A DNA stretch of 64,000 bases from Bradyrhizobium tropiciagri. GTDB lineage: Bacteria; Pseudomonadota; Alphaproteobacteria; Rhizobiales; Xanthobacteraceae. Below, piece after piece: positions 18,203 to 26,261 of this stretch. Location: positions 1 to 64,000 of the forward strand of contig NZ_LFLZ01000043.1 of assembly GCF_001189845.1 (NCBI RefSeq), written 5' to 3'. The notes below the pieces were generated by a model. That model ran no database searches. It saw nothing but the letters and a program-made list of their open reading frames with translations, and was not told the origin of the DNA. The position numbers and the translations under genes were made by a program. Each line of letters opens with the position of its first letter. Position 1 is the stretch's first letter.

Positions 18203-18919
18203 TCAGCCGGCGACGACCGTGCCGTGTCCAGACCCGCGCAGAATCGCACCGATCGAACCGGGCTCCGCGATCGAGAACACGATGATAGGCAGCGACGTCT
18301 CGCGGGCAAGCGCGAAAGCAGTCGCGTCCATGACCTTGTAGCCGCCCTCGATCGCCTGCGAATGGGTGAGACGGTCGAAGCGCTTGGCTTTGGGGTCCTT
18401 CTTCGGATCGGCGTTGTAGACGCCGTCGACATTGGTGGCTTTCAGCACCGCCTGCGCGCCGATCTCGGCCGCGCGGAGCACGGCCGTGGTATCGGTGGTG
18501 AAGAACGGGTTGCCGGTTCCACCGCCGAGCAGGACGATGCGTCCCTCGGCGAGATATTTGTGCGCCGCACCACGGGTGAACAGCTCGGAAATCTCCGGCA
18601 TCACGAATGCCGACAAGGTCCGCGCCGGGGCCCCCTTGCGCTCGATCGCCGCCTCGAGCGCGAGGCAGTTCATCATGGTGGCAAGCATGCCCATGGTGTC
18701 GCCGGTCGGCCGCGACACGCCGCGCGAGGACACCTCGACGCCGCGGACGATGTTGCCGCCGCCGATCACGACGGCGACCTCGATGCCGAGCTTGCGGGCC
18801 GCGATCAGGTCGTCGGCGACGCGGTCGACCGTCGGTTGATCGATACCGAACCCGTGGGAGCCGGCCAGATATTCGCCGGACAGCTTGATCACCACGCGAC
18901 GATAGATCGGCTCAGCCAT
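18203..18919 (-). CDS. pyrH: UMP kinase
   Basis: Phosphorylates UMP to UDP; hexameric bacterial enzyme of the amino acid kinase fold, regulated by UTP and GTP. The 238-aa protein starts MAEPIYRRVVIKLSGEYLAG, with the nucleotide site GGGNIVRGV and the later VVLRAAEIGAQAVLKATNVD and NADPKKDP segments expected in the family. Part of the conserved rpsB-tsf-pyrH-frr order. Confidence 0.96.
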   Translation of the reverse strand: MAEPIYRRVVIKLSGEYLAGSHGFGIDQPTVDRVADDLIAARKLGIEVAVVIGGGNIVRGVEVSSRGVSRPTGDTMGMLATMMNCLALEAAIERKGAPARTLSAFVMPEISELFTRGAAHKYLAEGRIVLLGGGTGNPFFTTDTTAVLRAAEIGAQAVLKATNVDGVYNADPKKDPKAKRFDRLTHSQAIEGGYKVMDATAFALARETSLPIIVFSIAEPGSIGAILRGSGHGTVVAG

Positions 18920-18954
18920 GATGCGATCGCTTTCTCATCCCGCGCAGGCAGGCC

Positions 18955-18973
18955 TCCGGCGCAAAGCGCCGGA
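18955..18973. repeat. Hairpin in the tsf-pyrH spacer
   Basis: TCCGGCGC and GCGCCGGA form a perfect 8-bp stem with an AAA loop. No U-run follows in the transcript direction. Confidence 0.45.
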
Positions 18974-18989
18974 CGCCCGGTGTCAGCGG

Positions 18990-19913
18990 TTACTTCTTGC
19001 CGCTGGCGGCCGCGACTTCGGCGGCGAAGTCGCTTTCCTGCTTCTCGATTCCCTCACCGAGAGCATAGTTCACAAAGCCAGCGATTTTGATCGGCCCGCC
19101 GACCTTACCCTCAGCTTCCTTCACCGCCTGGGCAACCGACTTGCCGCTGTCGTGGATGAAGGCCTGATCGAGGAGGCAGACCTCCTTGTAGTAGGTCTTC
19201 AGGCCGGAATCGACGATCTTCTCGATGACGTTCTCCGGCTTGCCCTGCTGGCGGTACTTGTCGGCCAGCACGTCCTTCTCGCGCTTGACGGTCTCCGGAT
19301 CGAGTCCGGCCGGGTCGAGCGCCAGGGGCTTTGCCGCCGCGACATGCATGGCGAGCTGGCGGCCGAGTACCGCGAGCTCGTCGGTCTTGCCGGTGGACTC
19401 CAGCGCCACGATCACGCCGATCTTGCCGGCGCCTTCGATGACGGCGTTGTGGACATAGCTCGACACCACGCCCTGGCTCACCTCGAGCGAGGCGGCGCGG
19501 CGCAGCGACATGTTTTCGCCGATGGTCGCGATCGCGTCCGAGATCGCCCGCTCCACCGTGAAGTCGCCAACCTTGGCGGCCTTGATAGCCTCGACGTCGG
19601 AGCCGTGCTTCAGCGCGACCTGAGCAATCATCTTGACCAGCCCCTGGAACTGCTCGTTGCGCGCGACGAAGTCGGTCTCCGAATTGACCTCGACCAGCAC
19701 GCCCTTGGTGCCCGCGGTCAGCGCACCGATCAGGCCCTCGGCTGCAACGCGGCCGGCCTTCTTGGCGGCCTTGGAGAGGCCCTTCTTGCGCAGCCAATCC
19801 TGCGCCGCCGTCATGTCGCCGTCGGTCTCGGTCAGCGCCGCCTTGCAATCCATCATGCCCGCGCCGGTCGACTCGCGGAGTTCCTTGACCATCGCTGCAG
19901 AGATCGTTGCCAT
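18990..19913 (-). CDS. tsf: Translation elongation factor Ts
   Basis: Nucleotide-exchange factor that recharges EF-Tu with GTP. The 307-aa product begins MATISAAMVKELRESTGAGM and continues with the signature MDCKAALTETDGDMTAAQDW. The second signature block is VLVEVNSETDFVARN near residue 76. Length is typical for the long bacterial form. It follows rpsB with a 127-base spacer containing two hairpins. Confidence 0.97.
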   Translation of the reverse strand: MATISAAMVKELRESTGAGMMDCKAALTETDGDMTAAQDWLRKKGLSKAAKKAGRVAAEGLIGALTAGTKGVLVEVNSETDFVARNEQFQGLVKMIAQVALKHGSDVEAIKAAKVGDFTVERAISDAIATIGENMSLRRAASLEVSQGVVSSYVHNAVIEGAGKIGVIVALESTGKTDELAVLGRQLAMHVAAAKPLALDPAGLDPETVKREKDVLADKYRQQGKPENVIEKIVDSGLKTYYKEVCLLDQAFIHDSGKSVAQAVKEAEGKVGGPIKIAGFVNYALGEGIEKQESDFAAEVAAASGKK

Positions 19914-19945
19914 CGTTCCATGTCCTTCTTGCCTGTACAGAAACC

Positions 19946-20026
19946 GCGGCGCCCGATGGCGCCGCTGTCAGCAACAGGAAAATCGTTGTTCGTGGAATAG
20001 AAGCGGCGGCCGGGCAGACCCCGGCC
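19946..20026. repeat. Two GC-rich hairpins in the rpsB-tsf spacer
   Basis: GCGGCGCC/GGCGCCGC (19946-19965, CGAT loop) and GGCCGGG/CCCGGCC (20008-20026, five-base loop). Neither is followed by a clear U-run on the transcript. They may reduce read-through from rpsB into tsf or protect mRNA ends; that is inference. Confidence 0.5.
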
Positions 20027-20040
20027 ACGCCGCGTAACTG

Positions 20041-21033
20041 TTATTCCGCTTCGGCGAGCGTCTTGGCCTGAGCAACCCACGCGTCGGCACGGCTCGGCAG
20101 ACCGACTTCTTCGCCGATCTTGTGCGCGGTGTCGTGATCGAGCTCGGCGAGCTGCCAGTAGTGGAAGATGCCGAGGTCGTTGAGCTTCTTCTCGATCGCA
20201 CCGGACACGCCGGTGAGCTTCTTGAGATTGTCGGCAGTGCCGCGCGGGCCGGCGAGCCCCTGGAAGCCGGACGGCGCCGCCGCCGGAAGGTCTTCCTGGA
20301 TCGGAGCGGCCGACGCACCGATATCGATTCCGGAATCGCCCTGAGCGCGCGAGATGCCGTCGATGGCGGCGCGCGCCACGAGGTCGCAATACAGCGAGAT
20401 CGCGCGGCCGGCGTCGTCATTGCCCGGCACCACGTAGGTGATGCCCTTCGGATCCGAATTGGTGTCGACGATCGCGGCAACCGGGATGTTGAGCCGCTGG
20501 GCTTCCTGGATCGCGATGTCTTCCTTGTTGGTGTCGATCACGAAGATCATGTCGGGAAGACCGCCCATGTCCTTGATGCCGCCGAGCGAACGGTCGAGCT
20601 TGTCGCGCTCGCGCTGCAGCGTCAGCCGCTCCTTCTTGGTGTAGGAGTTGGCTTCGCCCGACGAGAGCACGTCGTCGAGATGGCGCAGGCGCTTGATCGA
20701 GGCCGAGATCGTCTTCCAGTTGGTCAGCGTGCCGCCGAGCCAGCGCGAGTTGACGAAGTACTGCGCCGAACGCTTGGCCGCATCGGCAACGCCGTCCTGG
20801 GCCGAGCGCTTGGTGCCGACGAACAGGATGCGGCCGCCCTTGGCGACGGTATCGCTGACCGCCTGCAGGGCACGGTGCAGCATCGGCACGGTCTGCGCGA
20901 GGTCGATGATGTGGATGTTGTTGCGGGCGCCGAAGATGTAATCCTGCATCTTCGGATTCCAGCGGTGGGCCTGGTGGCCAAAGTGAACGCCAGCTTCAAG
21001 CAGCTGACGCATAGAAAAATCGGGTAGCGACAT
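20041..21033 (-). CDS. rpsB: Small ribosomal subunit protein uS2 with C-terminal extension
   Basis: A component of the 30S subunit that also anchors bS1. The 330-aa protein starts at ATG 21031-21033 (MSLPDFSMRQLLEAGVHFGH) with GGAG about ten bases upstream. The S2 core ends near residue 225-240; E. coli S2 is 241 aa. About 90 extra residues follow. Within the tail, DNLKKLTGVSGAIEKKLNDL and GIFHYWQLAELDHDTAHKIG look like a helix-hairpin-helix module of the kind seen fused to a few other Rhizobiales proteins. The tail is in frame with no sign of error. A TTGCTT/TATATA promoter lies upstream. Confidence 0.95.
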   Translation of the reverse strand: MSLPDFSMRQLLEAGVHFGHQAHRWNPKMQDYIFGARNNIHIIDLAQTVPMLHRALQAVSDTVAKGGRILFVGTKRSAQDGVADAAKRSAQYFVNSRWLGGTLTNWKTISASIKRLRHLDDVLSSGEANSYTKKERLTLQRERDKLDRSLGGIKDMGGLPDMIFVIDTNKEDIAIQEAQRLNIPVAAIVDTNSDPKGITYVVPGNDDAGRAISLYCDLVARAAIDGISRAQGDSGIDIGASAAPIQEDLPAAAPSGFQGLAGPRGTADNLKKLTGVSGAIEKKLNDLGIFHYWQLAELDHDTAHKIGEEVGLPSRADAWVAQAKTLAEAE

Positions 21034-21143
21034 AGTGATAATTCTCCGGTTGGTTCCTCCGGAAACGTGTGAGCAGACGAGCCTTATGGCCCGGCTGCCA
21101 CCGGACGGCCTTTTGAGCCATGTTTCCGTGTGAGATGGCGCGC

Positions 21144-21171
21144 TATATAGCCTGATTTGCGCCAGAAGCAA
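21144..21171 (-). promoter_or_regulatory. Probable sigma70-type promoter of rpsB
   Basis: Reading the minus strand, TTGCTT (21166-21171) and TATATA (21144-21149) are separated by 16 bases. This would leave a leader of about 100 nt before the rpsB ATG, long enough for feedback control by S2. Not tested. Confidence 0.55.
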
Positions 21172-21289
21172 GGAAATATGGCCGGTTTGACCGGCGCTTT
21201 CGCCACTTTTGGCCCCAAAATGAACCGTTTTACCCCGGATTGGGCGGATCCGGACGCCTGCGCCCGCCGCGACCCAACCGGACCCGGCC

Positions 21290-21816
21290 CTACCGCACCA
21301 GTTGCAACTCCGCGAGCGTCGTGCGGGCGGTCGGCTCGTCGAGCGCCACGAAATCCGCCGGCCCCGGATTACCCGCGTTCGCGGTCGCGGCCGACGCGAT
21401 GAAGCCGCCAACCAGGCCACCCACCATCGACACGCCCGCGACCGAATCGTGCCGCTCGCTGGATTTGACCAGGAAGAAGTAGGTGCGGCCCGGCTCGATT
21501 ACGAAATTATGCGTCGTATCGCCGGGAAACATCAGCTCGCTTGCGATCAGCTGGTGCCGGCCCGCGGGCCGGTCGGCGAACGCGTAGCTGCCGACGATCA
21601 CCTTGCCGATCGGCTCGCCGTCGAGCTTCACGTCGCAGGCGCAGAACGCCATGCTGAGCCCCTTGCGCTTCTCCTGCAGCACGACAATGCGAGAATGCCC
21701 CGGCTTCGGCGGCCCGAACCTCTGCGAGACCGCCGCATAATTGGTCCCGACGCCATCGCTCACGCAGCCCGACAGCACAAAGTACCGGCCAGCACGGCCG
21801 CTCCACGCCCAATCAT
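21290..21816 (-). pseudogene. DUF2846-like lipoprotein, broken by a one-base loss in the signal peptide
   Basis: ATG 21814-21816 opens a lipoprotein signal peptide (MIGRGAAVLAGTL) that runs out of frame near 21778. Adding one base (minus sense TTGTG to TTGGTG) gives the lipobox LVLSGC, followed by VSDGVGTNYAAVSQRFGPP in the long open frame. The mature part has RIVVLQEKRKG, DVKLDGEPIGKVIVGSYAF and GRHQLIASELMFPG, the pattern of DUF2846 proteins, and then a Gly/Ala-rich hydrophobic stretch GVSMVGGLVGGFIASAATA. Restored length is 175 aa exactly. Function unknown; an outer-membrane-anchored or periplasmic lipoprotein is likely. It stands alone between dnaE and the rpsB promoter. Confidence 0.7.
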
Positions 21817-21922
21817 CCCGCCCCCAAACGATTCCCAGCGGGGCGACGATAGAGAAGCACGGTGTAGTTGCAAGGCCGCGCGAGGTCGCGTCGGCAGCTT
21901 TCCACGGCTGCAAAAATCGCCG

Positions 21923-24900
21923 CTACAGCGTCTGCACGTCGACCACGCCCGCGACGGCCTTGATCGCGCCGGCAATCTGCGGCGAGACCTTGTAGCGGCC
22001 GGGCAGCTTCATCTCCACCTCGGTTTCGAGGTCCAGCATCATCACTAGCGAGACGTCGCCATCGGCGCCGACCGCGGCCGGCGGTGCGGCAGCCGGCTTC
22101 AGCACCGGAGCCTTTGCGGGAGCGCCCGGCGCAGGCGCGGCCTCCGGCATGTTGAGCCGGCGAGCGATCGACTCCAGCGGCTTGGTGTCGCGCACGAAGA
22201 TCCGCAGGCCCTTTTGCGTCTTGGCCGCGGCATGATCGAGCGGTTCGGCGTGCAGCACCCTCGCCCGCACATCCTCGCCCTGCAGCTCGGCGCCGAGTTG
22301 CAGCAGCACGGCCGCGCCCGGCTCGAGCACATCGCGGTACTGCGCCAATCCTTCAGAGAACAGCACTGCCTCGAAATGGCCGGTCGGATCCGACAGGCCC
22401 ATGATGCCCATCTTGTTGCCGGTCTTGGTGCGCCGCTCCATGCGCGACACCACGGTTGCCGCGACCTTGCCCGCGGTGGCGCCGGTCTTCACCGCGCGCG
22501 AGAACTCCGCCCAGGATTGCACGCGCAGCCGCTTCAGCGCGGTCGCGTAATCGTCAAGCGGATGGCCGGACAGAAAGAAGCCGATCGCATCATATTCGCG
22601 TCGCAGCCGGTCCGCGGGCAGCCACGGCTCTACCTGCGGCAGCGTGATGCTGGGCGCATCCGGCGCGCTGCCGAACATGTCGTTCTGGCCCGAGGTTGCC
22701 GCCTCGTGGCTGCGCTGGCACGCCGCGAGGATCGCATCGGCGCCGGCGAACACGCGGGCCCGGTTCGGGTCCAGCGTGTCGAAGGCGCCGGCGGCCGCAA
22801 GGCTCTCGATGATCCGCTTGTTGACGGCGCGCGGGCTGACCCGCGCAGCGAAATCGGCGAGCGAGGTGAAAGCGCCCTTCTTGTTGCGCTCCTCGATGAT
22901 CTGCTCCACCGCCTGGATACCGACGCCCTTCAGCGCGGCGAGCGCGTAGTAGATCGTGTTGCCGCTGACCTCGAAGGTCGGGCCGGAGCGGTTGATGTTG
23001 GGCGCCTCGACCTTGATGCCGAGCCGCTGCGCCTCGGAGCGGAATTCGGACAGCTTGTCGGTGTTGTTGAGCTCCAGCGTCATCGACGCCGCGAGGAACT
23101 CGACCGGGTAATGCGCCTTCATGTAGGCGGTGTGGTACGACACCAGCGCATAGGCCGCCGCGTGGCTCTTGTTGAAGCCGTAGTCGGCGAACTTGGCGAG
23201 CAGCTCGAAGATCGTCTCGGCCTGGCCCTTGCCCACGCCGTTCTTCATCGCGCCGGCGACGAAGATGTCGCGCTGCTTGTCCATCTCGGCGCGGATCTTC
23301 TTGCCCATCGCGCGGCGCAGCAGGTCGGCCTGGCCGAGCGAGTAGCCCGCCATCTGCTGTGCGATCTGCATCACCTGTTCCTGGTAGATGATGACACCGA
23401 AGGTCTCCTTCAGGATCGGCTCCAGGATCGGATGCAGATATTCCGACTCCTCGTCGCCGTGCTTGCGCGCGCAATAGGTCGGGATGTTCGCCATCGGGCC
23501 TGGGCGATACAAAGCCACCAGCGCGATGATGTCCTCGAAGCGGTCCGGCCGCATGTCGATCAGCGCGCGCCGCATGCCCTGGCTTTCCACCTGGAACACG
23601 CCGACCACATCGCCGCGCGCCAGCATCTGGTAGCTCGGCGCATCGTCGATCGGCAGCGTCGCAAGGTCGACATGGACGTCGCGCTGCTTGAGCAGCTTGA
23701 CCGCGACGTCGAGCACCGTCAGCGTCTTGAGGCCGAGGAAGTCGAACTTCACGAGCCCCGCCGGCTCGACCCATTTCATGTTGAACTGGGTGACCGGCAT
23801 ATCCGATTTCGGATCGCGGTACATCGGCACCAGCTCGCTCAGCGGCCGATCACCGATCACGATACCCGCGGCGTGGGTCGAGGCGTGGCGCGTCAGACCT
23901 TCGAGCCGCTGCGCGATGTCGAAGGCACGCGCCACCACCGGATCCTCGTCGCGGAACGCCTGCAGCTTCGGCTCGCCTTCGATCGCCTGCGCCAGCGTCA
24001 CCGGCGCGGCGGGATTTTGCGGCACCAGCTTGGTCAGCTTGTCGACCTGCCCGTACGGCATCTGCAGCACGCGCCCGACGTCGCGCAACACGCCGCGCGC
24101 CTGCAACGTACCGAAGGTGATGATCTGGGCCACCTGGTCGCGGCCGTAGCGCTCCTGGACGTACTGGATCACCTCGCCGCGGCGGTCCTGGCAGAAGTCG
24201 ATGTCGAAGTCCGGCATCGAGACGCGTTCGGGATTGAGGAAGCGCTCGAACAGCAGCGCGAACCGCATCGGATCGAGGTCGGTGATGGTGAGCACCCATG
24301 CGACCAGCGAGCCCGCGCCGGAGCCGCGGCCCGGTCCGACCGGGATGCCCTGCGCCTTCGCCCATTTGATGAAGTCGGACACGATCAGGAAGTAGCCCGC
24401 GTATTTCATGCGCGTGATGACGTCGAGCTCGAAGGCCAGCCGCTTGCTGTAGTCCTCCTCCGTCATGCCCGGCGAGAGACCGTGCACCCGCAGGCGGTTG
24501 GCGAGCCCCTCCTCGGCCTGGCGCTTCAGCTCGGCGGCCTCATCGGCCGCGGCATCAGAACTCTGCGCGGCACCGACCGTGAAGAACGGCAGGATCGGCT
24601 TGCGGGTCTTCGGACGGAACGAGCAGCGCTCGGCGATCTCGACCGTCGAGGCCAGCGCCTCCGGGATGTCGGCGAACAGCACCGCCATTTCCGCCCGGGT
24701 CTTGAAGCGGTGATCCGGGGTCAACTGCTCGCGGTTGGTCTCGGCGATCAGATGGCCGCCGGCGATGCACAGCAGCGCATCATGCGATTCGTAGTCATCG
24801 CTACTGGCGAAATACGGCTCGTTGGTCGCAACCAGCGGCAGGCCCTTCGCATAGGCGAGGTCGATCAGGCCGCCTTCGGTGCGGCGCTCCTTGTCGATGC

Positions 24901-25447
24901 CGTGGCGTTGCAATTCGATGTAGAGGCGATCGCCGAACAGGCTGGCTAGGCGTTCGCAGCGCGTAGCCGCCAGCGCCGCCTGCTCGGCGCGCAGCGCCAG
25001 CGCGATCGGCCCGTCGGGACCGCCGGTGAGCGCGATCAGATCCTCGGCGGCGTCAGTGAGCCAATCGAGCTTGATGTGCGGCGTCTGGTTGACCGGCGTC
25101 TCCAGGAACGCCCGCGAGTTCAACCGCATCAGGTTCTGGTAGCCGCGCTCGCGTGCCGCCAGCAGCACGATTCGCGTAGGTCCGGTCGTCGCCAGGATGC
25201 TCCGCGTATTGGGGTCGACATCGCCGAAATCCACCGCAACCTCGCAGCCGACGATCGGCTGGATGCCGTAGCCGGCCATCTTGTCGGAGAATTCCAGCGC
25301 CCCGAACATGTTGTCGGTATCGGTGAGCGCCAGCGCCGGCTGGCGGTCGGCCTTCGCGAGCTCGCCGAGCTTGGCGATCTTGATCGAGCCCTTCAGCAGC
25401 GAATAGGCGGAATGAACGTGAAGATGAACGAATCCGGCATTCGGCAT
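21923..25447 (-). CDS. dnaE: DNA polymerase III alpha subunit
   Basis: The replicative DNA polymerase catalytic subunit. The 1174-aa protein begins with the PHP domain (FVHLHVHSAYSLLKGSIKI). The catalytic core carries GRGSGAGSLVAWVLTITDL and the acid pair in SMPDFDIDFCQDRRGEV, followed by the YQEQVMQIAQQMAGYSLGQA thumb/fingers region, a tandem HhH segment (LAALKGVGIQAVEQIIEERN), an OB-fold domain (VAATVVSRMERRTKTGNKMG) and an Ala/Pro-rich link before the tau-binding end. It is the main replicative dnaE, not dnaE2. It lies 214 bases downstream of the LexA-box-driven small peptide on the same strand, so read-through from that promoter is possible. Confidence 0.97.
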   Translation of the reverse strand: MPNAGFVHLHVHSAYSLLKGSIKIAKLGELAKADRQPALALTDTDNMFGALEFSDKMAGYGIQPIVGCEVAVDFGDVDPNTRSILATTGPTRIVLLAARERGYQNLMRLNSRAFLETPVNQTPHIKLDWLTDAAEDLIALTGGPDGPIALALRAEQAALAATRCERLASLFGDRLYIELQRHGIDKERRTEGGLIDLAYAKGLPLVATNEPYFASSDDYESHDALLCIAGGHLIAETNREQLTPDHRFKTRAEMAVLFADIPEALASTVEIAERCSFRPKTRKPILPFFTVGAAQSSDAAADEAAELKRQAEEGLANRLRVHGLSPGMTEEDYSKRLAFELDVITRMKYAGYFLIVSDFIKWAKAQGIPVGPGRGSGAGSLVAWVLTITDLDPMRFALLFERFLNPERVSMPDFDIDFCQDRRGEVIQYVQERYGRDQVAQIITFGTLQARGVLRDVGRVLQMPYGQVDKLTKLVPQNPAAPVTLAQAIEGEPKLQAFRDEDPVVARAFDIAQRLEGLTRHASTHAAGIVIGDRPLSELVPMYRDPKSDMPVTQFNMKWVEPAGLVKFDFLGLKTLTVLDVAVKLLKQRDVHVDLATLPIDDAPSYQMLARGDVVGVFQVESQGMRRALIDMRPDRFEDIIALVALYRPGPMANIPTYCARKHGDEESEYLHPILEPILKETFGVIIYQEQVMQIAQQMAGYSLGQADLLRRAMGKKIRAEMDKQRDIFVAGAMKNGVGKGQAETIFELLAKFADYGFNKSHAAAYALVSYHTAYMKAHYPVEFLAASMTLELNNTDKLSEFRSEAQRLGIKVEAPNINRSGPTFEVSGNTIYYALAALKGVGIQAVEQIIEERNKKGAFTSLADFAARVSPRAVNKRIIESLAAAGAFDTLDPNRARVFAGADAILAACQRSHEAATSGQNDMFGSAPDAPSITLPQVEPWLPADRLRREYDAIGFFLSGHPLDDYATALKRLRVQSWAEFSRAVKTGATAGKVAATVVSRMERRTKTGNKMGIMGLSDPTGHFEAVLFSEGLAQYRDVLEPGAAVLLQLGAELQGEDVRARVLHAEPLDHAAAKTQKGLRIFVRDTKPLESIARRLNMPEAAPAPGAPAKAPVLKPAAAPPAAVGADGDVSLVMMLDLETEVEMKLPGRYKVSPQIAGAIKAVAGVVDVQTL

Positions 25448-25513
25448 GGCTGCTTACGGGATCTCTTGCGTCAGGGATGGAGCGAGTGCCAAAGCCGGAG
25501 CTCGGAAGCGTCA

Positions 25514-25586
25514 GACCCGACTCGCATCCCCATCGTGGGGCCTTCACCCTGCCAAGTCCACGCCGAACGCGGCGTGGCGTCGGGTC
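25514..25586. repeat. Nested inverted repeats in the dnaE leader
   Basis: GACCCGAC (25514-25521) pairs with GTCGGGTC (25579-25586). Inside it, CCACGCCG (25558-25565) pairs with CGGCGTGG (25570-25577) around an AACG tetraloop. The structure lies in the 214-base gap between the small SOS-type peptide gene and dnaE. Confidence 0.5.
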
Positions 25587-25661
25587 CTCCCGCTTTTCCC
25601 CAGGGGGACATTGGAGGGGTCACCAAAGGCGAGCTATGCCCCTGCCCCCACGAGGACATTT

Positions 25662-25760
25662 TCAGAACTGGGTGATCAGCTGAGCCCAAACCGCGATCAT
25701 CCCGACGAACAGCGTGATCGATGCCAGCGCTGCAGCTTCCTGCACGAAAATCTTCAACAT
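25662..25760 (-). CDS. 32-aa single-pass membrane peptide under LexA-box control
   Basis: The ORF begins ATG 25758-25760 with AGGGAGA six bases upstream and encodes 32 residues: MLKIFVQEAA, then a hydrophobic segment of about 20 residues, ending WAQLITQF. One transmembrane helix is expected. The promoter region carries two perfect GTTC-N7-GTTC sites, the alphaproteobacterial LexA operator, so SOS induction is strongly implied. Caulobacter SidA, an SOS-induced membrane peptide of 29 aa that blocks division, is the obvious functional comparison; sequence homology cannot be claimed from inspection. It is upstream of dnaE on the same strand. Confidence 0.72.
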   Translation of the reverse strand: MLKIFVQEAAALASITLFVGMIAVWAQLITQF

Positions 25761-25779
25761 GGCCGCTCTCCCTGAACTG

Positions 25780-25794
25780 GAACGTACGCAGAAC
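25780..25794 (-). promoter_or_regulatory. LexA (SOS) box 1
   Basis: Reads GTTC-TGCGTAC-GTTC on the minus strand, a perfect alphaproteobacterial LexA box, ending 20 bases upstream of the small-peptide ATG. A further GAAC half-site lies at 25774-25777. Confidence 0.8.
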
Positions 25795-25822
25795 ATTGTT
25801 CCTTTTTTGTTCTAGGAGTCAA
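25795..25822 (-). promoter_or_regulatory. Core promoter of the small peptide gene
   Basis: On the minus strand TTGACT (25817-25822) and AACAAT (25795-25800) are 16 bases apart. Both LexA boxes overlap or abut this interval, as expected for direct repression. Confidence 0.5.
25798..25812 (+). promoter_or_regulatory. LexA (SOS) box 2
   Basis: GTTC-CTTTTTT-GTTC on the plus strand, four bases from box 1 and in opposite orientation, so the inner half-sites form the palindrome GAACATTGTTC (25791-25801). Confidence 0.75.
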
Positions 25823-25829
25823 GCAGGGC

Positions 25830-25877
25830 TAGTGGGTCAATTTGAAAACTGACCCCGAAAGAATTCCCTTGGTTAAT
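25830..25877. repeat. Imperfect direct repeat, copy A
   Basis: A 48-base block running from TAGTGGGTCAATTTGAAAAC to CCTTGGTTAAT. It recurs with about six mismatches at 26214-26261. It contains a GGGTCA...TGACCC inverted repeat reminiscent of IS21-type element ends. No transposase is present. Confidence 0.6.
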
Positions 25878-25943
25878 CATGGCGGGAGCTGTCACCCACC
25901 CCGCTAAAAAATCCAGGCTAATGGGGAAAGAAGCTCTAAACGT

Positions 25944-26168
25944 GTGGAGCGATACCATATCACCAGCACAACTTTGGGATGGCCAGTGGCCGACAAGATC
26001 GCCTTCTATTTCTTTATGGGCCTATGGTACCTCTTCGAAGCCATCAATGCGGCCGTGCGCTTCGTATACTTTTATGGCCCGGCGATATTGGTTTCTTGTC
26101 TCCTAATCGGCGCTGGGATCGGGGTCTATTTGGCCGCAACCAGCAAGTCCCAAAAGAAATTCTTTTAG
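25944..26168 (+). CDS. Small hydrophobic protein between the direct repeats, uncertain
   Basis: Up to 74 residues from a GTG start at 25944, possibly shorter from a GTG that begins VADKIAFYFFMGLWYLFEAI. Two hydrophobic segments are visible, the second being YGPAILVSCLLIGAGIGVYL, followed by a basic tail SKSQKKFF. No clear SD and no recognised family. The whole frame lies between the two copies of the direct repeat, so it could be cargo or chance. Coding status is not secure. Confidence 0.35.
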   Translation: MERYHITSTTLGWPVADKIAFYFFMGLWYLFEAINAAVRFVYFYGPAILVSCLLIGAGIGVYLAATSKSQKKFF

Positions 26169-26213
26169 AGGCCGCCTCAGCGCGTCATGCTCGCTGTCGA
26201 AGCCAAGGATGGG

Positions 26214-26261
26214 TAGTGGGTCAGTTTGAAAACTGCCCTCGAAACAATTCGCTTGGTTAAT
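26214..26261. repeat. Imperfect direct repeat, copy B
   Basis: Matches copy A from TAGTGGGTCAGTTTGAAAAC to GCTTGGTTAAT. The pair bounds a segment of about 340 bases. Confidence 0.6.

Noticed and set aside
22214..24949. A 911-codon plus-strand frame opposite dnaE
   Set aside because: Composition is the Arg/His/Leu/Asp signature of antisense frames; dnaE on the minus strand has every expected motif.
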